The notes under the pieces were generated by a model. The model was not told the origin of the DNA, ran no database searches, and was given only the letters and a program-made list of their open reading frames with translations. A DNA stretch of 64,000 nucleotides from Cliona cf. orientalis (taxonomy: Eukaryota > Porifera > Demospongiae > Clionaida > Clionaidae). Below are positions 10,931 through 20,758 of the stretch, piece after piece. A program made the position numbers and the translations under genes. Positions within the stretch are counted from its first letter, which is position 1. The number at the start of each line of letters is the position of its first letter. The stretch is from assembly GCA_963930775.1 (NCBI GenBank), contig OZ005689.1, positions 14,694,923 to 14,758,922 of the forward strand, given 5' to 3'.

Positions 10931-11344
10931 GTAAATAATTAGTGGAGCCATTTCTTGATAGGACAATTGGGGCATCTGTGATTATTTGTGAATTATGTCA
11001 TGCTCATAAGCGCTGATTTGCCTGCTAATGCTAATTGAAGCTGCACGAGCCTATGAACGCATAAGTAACTATTTATGTGTGCATTCAAATCTCTGAGCAG
11101 CTTGCTTTGCTGGGCGTTGACTTTCTATGTATGTATAATTTGTGTAGGCTCTCGATCCATTCCAATTGTCCTTATCTGAAGATCACAGGCTTCTTAACTC
11201 AATCGTCGCGAACATCTTTTGCGTTCAATTGCCACATACTTCCGTGGACTATACCATATTATTGGGCATGCCCATACTTCCTGTGCCTACTTTAATTGAA
11301 TTTTTGAACTAATGAAGAAGCAAATACACCTTATGTATGGACAC

Positions 11345-11558
11345 AATGTCGTGTGCATAGCAACACCTTTAGACCGTAATTAATTTTCTTGATTATTGGG
11401 GGTGTGGCGAGATGGCAAACAACGCACTTTATAACGAAGTGCGTGATCGGCCTAAGACTTAAACGCATGTTAGCTCTATGGTAGAGCCTATCAACCATAC
11501 ATCAAACTCAATTTTCAGAAAAAATCCCATACGGAGGATTTTCCCAAGTCCGGTCACA
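11345..11558. repeat. 3' half of a TGTGACC-end element (partial copy)
   Basis: Sequence from gcatagcaac through catacggaggattttccc to ccggtcaca matches the right halves of 31194-31853 and 32718-33388. The left half is missing, so this is a truncated copy in NLR intron 1. Confidence 0.75.
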
Positions 11559-11890
11559 ATTTTATGAGCCTTATCATAGTAAAGGCGGATCATCTAATAT
11601 GGGTTGTGGCTCATTCCACACACTACCTCCCCCATCATAGTTAGGGCTACTATCAGTATGTCAAGCATGCCAGTTTGTGAATAACAAAGCGGAGTATTTA
11701 AACATACATGTACTACTTGTCCCATGGGAGTTCTCATGATTACAGTTATTACATGCACTCTATATGCATGCAGTATTGCAACTTATTATTGGTAATTACT
11801 TAGCAACCAAAGTTTTTATAGGCAATTTGCCGGCTATGGGAAGGGGTTGGGTCATCATAAAGTAGGCCAATGATGAACAGAGGTCAACTA

Positions 11891-11949
11891 CAGTAGCGGT
11901 CAATAAAAAGTTAACATTTCGTTTCCGTTCTACGATCGTTGAACGATGC
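11891..11949 (+). repeat. Left terminal inverted repeat of the Tc1/mariner element
   Basis: Begins CAGTAGCGGTCAATAAAAAG, then TTAAC, and continues with a TTTCGT..CCGTT..ACGATCGTT pattern. The partner is 16437-16495. Confidence 0.9.
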
Positions 11950-12249
11950 GTGCTTTCTAAAAAAACGAACCGGAAACGACCACGCGATTATTCGGAATAC
12001 GGTACGATACGCGCATGCAGTACGTAGCAAAGGTCACGACCGTTTGACAGGAGGTGAGAACGTTTGGAGTTGTTAAAAAGCGGCTACTCGAACCAGACAG
12101 TCGTACTTCGGAACGATCGTGCTCTCTGATAATCATCGTCTTTCTGCTACAGCTGCGTTTTATTCTCTTTGATCATTGTGCTCTGCTAGTCATTCTTCTG
12201 CCACAGCTACCTCAGCTCGGTCTGCGTATTGTTTTGTCACTGACTGGCA

Positions 12250-14871
12250 ATGGCATTACGAAAGAGACTCAAGGACCTTCAGGAGAAGAAGAGTAAGTGT
12301 CTGGAGGGGTGGGCAAGAGTGTTTATTAATATCCATCAGCCTTTACAGGCCATTATTGCATGAGCAGCTGTATTATCTTAGCTATACATGTTGCCAAGGG
12401 CAGTACAGTGTATGTGCGTGTACATATACAGTACATGTACATGTAGGTTGGCAAACGTATGATCAACAACTTGTTAATTACAGAACGCTTTTACCTGGTG
12501 TCCTGGCCCGAGGAGAGCTCATATAGTGTGGTGGCTGAAAGTAAGATTGTGAATGCAAAGGAATGCTCAGCTGGCCAAACTGTACAAATCAAAGAAGGAT
12601 CGAAATGTTTTTCTGGAACAGTTGTGGCTGTTGGCAGCAAAGTGGATATTGAGAAGCGATTGAGTGAAATGGAAGGAAACAAGGAACAAGGTACATAATT
12701 ACATGCATACATGTACATGTATATGTACATATGAACAAAATTTTAATGTAGTTTATACATGTATGTTGTTTTTACGGACTTGAGTACATGTGCGTGCACT
12801 GTTACACTGTAGATGATATTATAATATTACGTACATTGTATGTCTAGATTCCGAGGAGGCTGATGCTGGTGATGGTGATGATGCTGATAGTGGTGGTATC
12901 AGGCGGAATACTAACAAAAAGCAGAGTGCTGATGGTGCCAAACAGAAAGCTGGCAAAAAACAAGGCAAGTTGTGTTGTCAAAACTTCAAGCATGTGTACA
13001 TGTACATATATGTACATGTACATGTACTGTATGATTGTTTTATAACTTATGTGTACACATTCATGATCACACTATACTTTTGTTTTATTGTAAATGTAGT
13101 TAGAAAAAGGCCATGAGAGAAATCTGGTAGTGGAGAAGCAGGTGGAGCTGTGAAGAAGCCTCCAAAGAAAAGACAAAAGCCCGAAGGTATGTTTCTCCCC
13201 TATACCACCTGTGTACCATAATAGTATTGAATGTACATTAATTTTGTATTTTTTTGCGTATTAAATTTAGGCAAAATCATTCAGATAGTCTCACACCACG
13301 AGTCAGATAGTGATCAAAGCACAGTGTCTGGCCGAGCTGTACAGCCAGAGAAAGAGAGGGGCCACAAAGAACAGGCACAGGAGCAGAGTAGCACAGAGTC
13401 TGGCCGAGCTGTACAGCCAGAGAAAGAGAGGGGCCACAAAGAACAGGCACAGGAGCAGAGTAGCACAGAGTCTGGCCGAGCTGTACAGCCCGAGAAAGAG
13501 AGGGGCCACAAAGAACAGGCACAGGAGCAGAGCAGCACAGAGTCTGGCCGAGCTGTACAGCCAGAGAAAGAGAGGGGCAGCAAAGAACAGTCACAGGAGC
13601 AGAGCAGCACAGAGTCTGGCCGAGCTGTACAGCCAGAGAAAGAGAGGGGCAGCAAAGAACAGTCACAGGAGCAGAGCAGCACAGAGTCTGGCCGAGCTGT
13701 ACAGCCAGAGAAAGAGAGGGGCCACAAAGAACAGCCACAGGAGCAGAGCAGCACAGAGTCTGGCCGAGCTGTACAGCCAGAGAAAGAGAGGGGCCACAAA
13801 GAAGTACAGCCAGAGAATGATCCTGACCAGGAACGCGGAGACAACTGCAACGATGACAGCATATCGGTGAATACGTTAACCTTAGAGATGGAGGTTCAGG
13901 AACTTATTGATCGAGTGACTATATTAGAGCAAGGCCATAATGCAGTTCTTAACCAACAAAGGTATATTCTCCAGAATCAAGAACGAATCTTATCCAGACT
14001 GGCTATTCTAGAGAGGCAACAAAGCAACAGCATATATGCTACTGCTCAACCATATTCGTATTTAAACAATAATAGCTTGGACGACTCATTTGCAGACTAT
14101 TCCTTCAACGACAATCAGCAACCCCCAGCCTATATACCGCCACCACCACAGCACCCACCTCCACCACTATATCCACCTTTGGAACAGCAGCCACCATCAA
14201 GTCGGCAACCATTACAGCACCAGCCCCCACCACTAGATCAGCAGCCATTACAGCACATACCCCCACCACTACATCCACCATCAGCCCAGCAACCGTTGGT
14301 GCTGCCACATTCATCAGAAGAGCCAGCACCAACCCAGTCGTCACAGCTTCTACAGCCACCATCACCAATCAGCAATGAGAACCACGCAGCTGGTCTACAG
14401 TCTAACTCATCCAATCTCTCTCAACAGAATACACCGTATCGTCGTCCATTTCGGCCACTTAATTCGCAAGATCTTGGAACAGAGGCTCGAGCAACCTCAT
14501 GTCGAAGAGGGAAGCGTTCAAAGCCTCAAGAATGTCTGCCATCGTCTGCGATTGACCGTACAAAACTTGTACCAGCTAAGGTGGTCATCGACAGAAACCC
14601 AAAGCTACTTTGTGAGAGTAAAGTATCAACACTAGCACTCAAACTAGCGAGAGAATCGTTCTTTGGTGAAGCTGTCATGCTTAAGTGCACTGTTGCAGGT
14701 GACCGAGAACTCCCAGGCCTTCCAGAGCATGAAGTACAACTTCTGAAGAATCAGATATTGACTTTGTTTCCTGGATACTGGAATTCTCCCGTCGAGTTTG
14801 AGCCATTGTGGACCAAGTGCACCGAGTCTATCGGGCAGGGATGCAAAAGACTTCGTAGGGACGCTAAGTGA
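12250..14871 (+). CDS. BEN-domain protein carried by the transposon
   Basis: Exons 12250-12292, 12484-12690, 12848-12964, 13100-13186 and 13271-14871 join in phase (2055 nt, 685 codons); exon 3 uses a GC donor (CAAG|gcaagt). The product starts MALRKRLKDLQEKK. A compact segment follows (RFYLVSWPEESSYSVV, then a lysine/glycine-rich stretch), then acidic and basic linkers. Next come seven 24-residue repeats, a predicted helical segment, a Pro/Gln-rich region and a C-terminal BEN domain (about the last 100 residues, with LALKLARESFFG and LKNQILTLFPGYW). BEN domains bind DNA or chromatin and act mainly as repressors; a role in transposition or in host chromatin is inference. Oddity: exon 4 read in phase meets TGA at 13115-13117. 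A candidate acceptor 18 nt further in (atgag|AGAAAT), or skipping the 87-nt exon, keeps the frame without it. The start ATG at 12250 is chosen because it gives a charged N-terminus and a consensus donor. Confidence 0.75.
13318..13803 (+). repeat. Seven-copy 72-bp coding tandem repeat
   Basis: Units start at 13318, 13390, 13462, 13534, 13606, 13678 and 13750 (the last is partial). Each encodes STESGRAVQPEKERG, then HKEQAQEQS or SKEQSQEQS. The units fall into H-type and S-type variants in runs, as expected from recent unequal exchange. Several other frames on both strands are also open across the array only because the unit lacks stops there. Confidence 0.95.
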
Positions 14872-15099
14872 TAGTGTACACTCAAAGTTAATCACATAAT
14901 GTCTACCACATACATAATGTAATAATATATTTTTTTCCTTATCCATGTTGGTCTGGTTAGGTTTGTATAATAATGTACATTGTGGCATGAGTAAAATCAA
15001 TGTAGGTAAACACAATAGTGTAACATAATCCATACATCTCCAGTTCAAGGTAAAGGTTGTAATTAACAAAATAGCACACAATATACATCAGAAATGATA

Positions 15100-16238
15100 C
15101 TAATAACCTGTTGCAGCTCCCTCTAATTCTATGACTTTAGGCAAGACTTTTGTCAGATGCCCTATGTACTTTAAACACTTAGCTATATCTACAGTTCTCC
15201 AAAATCGTATTATTCCTTCAATTAGTTGGTCCTTAGTTGTCGGCTTAGCTTCCCTGCGAATGAATTCCTTGAGCTCATGCCAGAGGTTCTCAATAGGATT
15301 GAGATCTGGCGACTCGGCTGGGGTCTTCCACCAATTGATGGAATTGTCCTTCATCCAATCAGCAGCGTATCCAGACGTGTGCTTAGGGTCGTTATCTTGC
15401 ATAAATCTGTGCTCTTCAGGAAAAACATCGGTGATGAATGGTACAAGCGTGCCCTCGAGGATGCTCACAAATAGCTCCTTCTTCATGATCCCCTCAAAAA
15501 TGCATATCCCAGTCCTTCCTTTCTTCGATATACCGGCCCACACGTGCACCTTAATTGGGTGTTTGGGTCTAGAAGGGATATCATATGCAATCATGTATAT
15601 TATTGGGTACACAAGAAACTATTTTACTTGCCTATGATACTACATGTATGTACTGTACTACTATTAAGCTTTTTGGAGTGCACATACTCTATGTACATGT
15701 ACATGTACCTGGGTTTTGGACGAGGGGCCTCTCCTTGCTTTCGGCAGGCGAATCGTCGATGGCTCTCCATTTGTACAGTGCATTCATTGCTCCAAATAAC
15801 GTCATCAAAAGAATCGTGAAGGTGGTCTCTTGCCCAAGCCAGTCGCTTTCCCTTGTTCACCTCGCGAATCAGTTGACAATAGGCGCTGCCTCGAAAGGTC
15901 CAGCCCAAAGCCATCCGGCATCTGAGGATTGTTCTCAGGCTGATTGAATAGCCTTTCTCGATCAATAGCCGGTGCAATTGGTGAGCTGTCGTTTCGTCGT
16001 CAAGCCTCATTTGTTCTTCTACTATTTGCTTGATCTCGGCCGTTACTTTAGACGGTCTTCCCGAGCCAACTCTTTTCCCTATCGAACCCGTTGCACGGTA
16101 ATGCTTCAAAAACTTGTAGATACCGACTCTCGAACACTTCAACTTCTCCTTTTCTAGCTCCTTCGCGATGGTAGGAGGCTTGAGCCCTAGCGATGCAAAA
16201 TGGAGAATACGTTGCTTCTTGTAGGTACTGAACACCAT
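15100..16238 (-). CDS. Tc1/mariner-family transposase with a 140-nt intron
   Basis: Exon 1 runs 16238-15709 and exon 2 15568-15100. The intron begins CCCAG|gtacatg, ends cttctag|ACCC, and the join is in phase (999 nt, 332 residues). The N-terminus is a paired-like helix-turn-helix region (YKKQRILHFASLGLKPPTIA, then a GSGRPSK linker) that binds the terminal repeats. The DDE region follows: IWSNECTVQ, VHVWAGIS, FMQDNDPKH and SPDLNPIENLWHELK. There are 34 residues between the second Asp and Glu, as in Tc1. The first catalytic Asp is Asn here (AAT at 15786-15788), so this copy is probably inactive. An intron inside a Tc1-type transposase is uncommon. The ATG at 16238 is preferred over an upstream GTG. 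Confidence 0.88.
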
Positions 16239-16436
16239 CGTTTTCACACTTCGAATGAATTTTTAATCATTGTAGGTTGGGCTATTGGACCGACGCGTAC
16301 GAGCGTACGCGCATGCGCATACCGTTCTACGTTACGTCAGTACGTATTAACACGATATGTGCCGCGCGAGCTAAGCGTACTATTGTTTCTACGCAGACGA
16401 ACGAGAAGAACGGACGGTGACAAAACGATTTCGTTG

Positions 16437-16495
16437 CTACGCTCGAACGATCGTGGGAACGGTACGAAACGTTAACTTTTTATTGACCGCTACTG
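16437..16495 (-). repeat. Right terminal inverted repeat of the Tc1/mariner element
   Basis: Inverted partner of 11891-11949, ending GACCGCTACTG followed by TA. Confidence 0.9.
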
Positions 16496-16794
16496 TACCA
16501 ACAAAAATTTAATAGTTATCTGCCAGTAATTGGGGTGCATGAGATGCATAATATTATGTAGAGGACAGAATACTACATAATTACCTATATGAGAGTGGCC
16601 CGGGGACAAGGCTGTCATAATCATATGCATCATGGGACAAGTATATGTGCATATAAATACATGTACACCAGTTGGATAGAAGTTGGCATACTGATATTAT
16701 AGTAGTTGTAATGATACATGGCAGTGCTTCATTGTGTATTGGACAACTAATTATAATCTACCGACTCCATGATATTGTGTTATGATGATGACAG

Positions 16795-16949
16795 GAGAGA
16801 GGCCCTTGGGATATGGAAGTCTCGGCTTGGCAGTGGAGCCACTTACAGGGCTCTGATTGAAGTGTTCTTCAAAGCTGGTAGACTAGACTATGCTGATGCT
16901 GTGTGCTCCCTCCTTACGGACAGCAGACCTTTATATGAACCATGCGGAG
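16795..16949 (+). CDS. NLR gene, exon 2: second half of DEATH domain
   Basis: Acceptor gatgacag at 16794 and donor at 16950 (GGAG|gtacaa) bound 155 nt. The residues (EALGIWKSRLGSGATYRALI, then EVFFKAGRLDYADAVCSLL) are the usual helices 5-6 of a death domain. The incoming phase matches exon 1. The outgoing phase 1 matches the NACHT exon at 33593, so exons 1-2-3 read without a break across a 5.9-kb and a 16.6-kb intron. Confidence 0.75.
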
Positions 16950-17218
16950 GTACAATAAGACGAATATTGCAAGTTATGCTAATCGTGTGATTCCATCCCC
17001 CACCCACCCCTTCCTCCTCTTAGTACCTCATTGACGCCATGGCCCCACCCCCACCACCACACACTCTTTTTTAAACATCACTGACTTTATGCACACTAAT
17101 AAACAGATGTAAAGGGTCATTAATTTTACTGGGTGTGCAGGTGCATATAGTATACCACACTTGTTCATTGATAGGACATGTGTGATTAATTTTATACAGG
17201 TATAAAAGCAATTGAATA

Positions 17219-17568
17219 AAATTGAAGGATGATGTAGGGATGGCAGGATCAAAATGTACACAAACAAGATTTGTAAGGGATAATAGCATCTACTATACAT
17301 CCCTACGCTTGCTTTACTTGATTATTACGCATCCATTAATGTCGACGTATTTGTCGAAGGAGGTATATGGGAGACATTCAGGTTGTTCCCTAGTTGCCAT
17401 GATGGTGGGATGGTCAGTTTAATTCAATCACATGCATTATTACTGGTTATTTTTGCACCCCTCAAAAAACAAGCGTAGGGATAATCATGTATAGTAGATG
17501 GGATTATCCCTTATAAATCTTGTTCGTGCACTTTTTGATCCTGCCATCCCTACTTCGTCCTTCAATTT
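17219..17568. repeat. Foldback MITE, copy 1
   Basis: The left arm (attgaaggatgatgtaggga, then a match through catccctacgcttg) is repeated inverted at the right (caagcgtagggat through ccctacttcgtccttcaat). The arms are about 90-100 bp with unique sequence between. A second, longer copy lies at 56169-57147. Confidence 0.8.
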
Positions 17569-18353
17569 ACTTGTTCCTGTTCTTTTTTATTGCATATAGT
17601 GCAATTTATCAATGCCATCTTGCATGGCTGGCTCACAACTTCTGTCCAGTGTAATTAAGTGGACGATGGGAGGTGCCGAAATTTCGTAGCGAACGCCTCT
17701 CATTAACTTGCGTTCATATGCCTATGTGGTGAAGCAGGCTGACAAAGAAGGCTGCTTTATGGTAGCTAGTGATGAGACTCTTCCGTTCAGAGAGAAAACC
17801 AAGTTCTATATTTTATTGTTAACAGCTACCCAGCATAATTTTACGATCCGTATGTTACCACACTGACCACTCCTCGAGCCTTAACCTTGTACCTTCGTAT
17901 GATATCTATGATCGATCCAGCGGAGCACTAGCACTGCACGCACTAGCGAGTAGCTCATCTATGTCTAGCGCCTTACTGCTCCTCGAGCCTTGCGCCTTCA
18001 CATCCATGACCGATCCAGCACGCCGCTGCATGCGCTAGTGAGTAGCTAGCTCACCTCAGCTTGCCACACTTAGGCCTAGGGCCAGGGCACTGTCACATGA
18101 CTTCACCATGGCAATATATTCCGAGCATGCATAATATTATATCACAAAAATGGCGTATCAGACACACCCAGTTGTCAATGCGCCATGCACACCCACTATT
18201 ACGTAACTGTCGAGAAAGTGCCAAACTAGCGTGCCACTGCACTGCGCACTACAAAATAGTCTAAGAATGGATTTATATGAGAACTAAGTTTAACGGTCCA
18301 GACAGTCTTGAGTTAGCCCTGGAAATGAGAAAGAAAGAAAGATTGATAATAAT
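17569..18353. other. No gene recognised; imperfect local duplication
   Basis: It contains a roughly 115-bp imperfect duplication (ctcctcgagcctt, then gatccag, then ctagtgagtagct), with copies near 17870 and 17985. No supported exon. Confidence 0.45.
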
Positions 18354-20340
18354 TGTGACCTGCTATGGAAAAACAGACCACTCGCGCTAAAATATGATTT
18401 TGCAGTAGGGGGTTCGATACTCGACTCAACGTTTTTTTTTCGAATTTTTTTCTTTGGATATTCTGAAAGTATAGTCCTTTGCCCATCCATTTATAAAATT
18501 TCAGCGCGATCTGAGCTTGTTTAGTGTGTGTACCGCTCGAAAGAAAGAATGGCGTTCAGTTTTAGCTAGCTATGTGAACGGACCTACAGTGTTATCGATC
18601 TATTATAATCTACAAGTCGCGGTCAATCACCATGACGATACCTGCGCTTAGCGAACTAGCATAGCACAGTAAGTCAGTAGTGGCCGACTCTAGGCTCTTG
18701 TCTTGCTTTCGATCCTACACAGAGCAGCTGCTCACCCTCATCTCCACGATCGATGGCACCAGAATTCAATAAGAAGACAGTCCCACCCATCCACCCCACC
18801 CCCTAATCATGCAATACACTGTCATAATTGAATTGTTTACTAAAATCAATATCAATGCCTAACTATCTATGTAGACCAACAGAGCTCAACAGTAGCAGCC
18901 CAGTCCTGCCTGAGGGAGCCCACAGCCTTGAGCACAACACTGTCTTGAGCTGTCTGAAGACTCAGAGAATCTAAGAGGGAGGGGGGCGGGGAGAAGAGAG
19001 AAAGAGATGGATGGAACGGGGGGAGAAGGGGGAACAGACAGACAGACAGAGAGAGAGAGAGGGAGGGAGAGAGAGAATGAAAGAGAGAGAGTAAGAGAGA
19101 AAGAGAGAGAGGAGGTAGATACCGAGGTTAATTACATGGACATACACGTACATTCACAGATAATTTGACATGCATGTTACTTGTACGATTATGGACAAGG
19201 ATGAAGGAACTAGTACCTGTACAGCAAACTTCATAAACAGCTACTGAGAAAACCTTGTCAATGTATCCGTCTCAGAATCACTGTTGAGTCAATAGCCACT
19301 ATCCTCGTTGACATCCACACAAACCCTAGCTCAAATGTGCCTGCTTGGATACATACCTGTCCCACCGTATACGATCTCTTGCAAGACTAGTCGACTCTCC
19401 TTCCTCATGTTTGTCGCCGGCTTTAAGCCGTTCTCTCCTTCCCCCTCCCCCCAATTTCTACAAGTACATCATACATGTACATGCACACATACATGCATAC
19501 ACACACACTTGCACACAAACTCTCCGTTTACTATACATGTACCTTAGCTTTCCAAATCTTAAAACAATGAGCAGACTCATCCTCACAGTGAGAGTATCAT
19601 ATCCAGTCAGTTGGTAGACTCACAGCGCAGTACAGAACCTTCATTTTCTACAACAAAGGTATAGAGGGATTCCGCAAATCGATTATCCCGCGGCGCTAAT
19701 TAGCTAAGCGGCCGAAATCGACGTTTTACGCCTACTGCCGTTCTCAGGCTTGTAAGGATCGTCTTGGATACAACAAAGATAAACTGAGCTTTTCACAAAC
19801 GTAGCTCATACCAAACAGCGCACACAGCTAGCTAGTAAATTCACAGCTACGAATGGCTATCTCATGTGTCAGACTCCTTCGTACTTTGCCAGAAGTACTT
19901 CATGTTAAATCACACCCAGGGGTGTTTATTACATGCAGCCTTAGCTGTAAGAACAATCATAGACAACTTACGAAGTATAGAGTCCATCGCTTCTCTCAAT
20001 ATCTTCTCCCTAAGATCAGGACTGCTGTACTGGCGCTCTCTTCTGTGGCCATCTTTCCCGGCAAATTCATTATGGCGCTAACTGCGTGGTGTAATACGGA
20101 GACATACGGAAACATTGAACGTTGAGCTATGTACGTACAAAACGCTCCGTTTCTCAAAAAATTGTGAACTGAGGCACGGGTGACCCGTGTACAATTTTTT
20201 GGCCATAACTCGGCTTAGGAAGCGTTTTAGAGCCTGGCTCTTTGACCAGTGAACTCTACAGTAAATTCAGCGTGGATCTATACCCAAAACGCGATTTTCA
20301 TGAAAAATCGCGAGTGGTCGGTTTTTCCATAGCGGGTCAC
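18354..20340. mobile_element. About 2-kb inverted-repeat element, TGTGACC family, copy 1
   Basis: Ends TGTGACCTGCTATGGAAAAA and, inverted, GTGACCCGCTATGGAAAAAC. The arms continue through GACCACTCGCG. Nearly all internal sequence is shared with 28193-30046, including a GA-rich tract. On the - strand there are exon-like blocks with good donors (GTGGGACAG|gtatgt near 19350; ATACTTC|gtaagt near 19972) and protein-like residues such as KPATNMRKESRLVLQ. They may be remnants of a transposase or a captured host gene; I cannot identify them. The flanking TA is eroded in this copy. Confidence 0.75.
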
Positions 20341-20530
20341 CATTACACTTTTTTTCCAAAAAACAAAAAGAGCTGGTTCAGGCGTACCTGATTGTTTCCA
20401 TGGATGTTTTGGGGCTTGATACATGTAGATAGGTATTCTGGTGTAGATTGTGAATCTTATTTATTTGCTGGTTCAGCAACTCGCTTGAATAGTTTGCAGT
20501 CAACTTCTCATGGTAATGTGCATAGCAAAA

Positions 20531-20717
20531 TGAACAGCACATGCTTATATAGTCAGCAAAGGAGCCCTAGCGGCACATAGAAAGAAAATACTGTAACAGG
20601 TGAACAGGAGGACCAGACAAATCAGCTATACACAAATTAATTAGAACACACACAATCATGAGACCAGCTATTCAATGCAAATGAACAACAATAAACAGTC
20701 AAGAGACGAGTCCAACA
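20531..20717 (-). repeat. BEL 3' LTR
   Basis: 187 bp from TGAACAGCACATGC to GAGTCCAACA on the + strand. It matches 26328-26513 with a few substitutions and small indels. Such short LTRs are at the low end for the group. Confidence 0.85.
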
Positions 20718-20758
20718 TATACCGCCGGCCAAGACCAATGGTCTTTGTACAACAGGTA

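Larger units (their letters stand above)
11891..16495. mobile_element. 4605-bp Tc1/mariner transposon carrying a BEN-domain gene
   Basis: Ends are CAGTAGCGGTCAATAAAAAG and its exact complement, flanked by TA at 11889-11890 and 16496-16497. The first 25 bases of the two ends are identical when inverted, and similarity continues imperfectly to about 59 bases. The same host repeat at 1952-2083 lacks the insert and has a single TA at the junction, which fixes both boundaries. Inside are two convergent genes: a five-exon BEN-domain gene on + (12250-14871) and a DD34E-type transposase with one intron on - (16238-15100). Their 3' ends are 228 bp apart. Typical Tc1/mariner elements are 1.3-2.4 kb with transposase only, so the BEN gene is extra cargo. 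The element sits in NLR intron 1 between the two halves of the death domain. Confidence 0.9.

Noticed and set aside
12054-12296. Earlier start for the BEN gene at 12054
   Set aside because: That frame is hydrophobic and does not connect in phase to the next exon; ATG 12250 does.
13318-13803. CRISPR-like array
   Set aside because: Contiguous 72-bp units without spacers, in frame within a eukaryotic gene.
13277-13870. Long frames on both strands over the BEN repeat
   Set aside because: They exist only because the 72-bp unit has no stops in those frames; outside the array they end at once.
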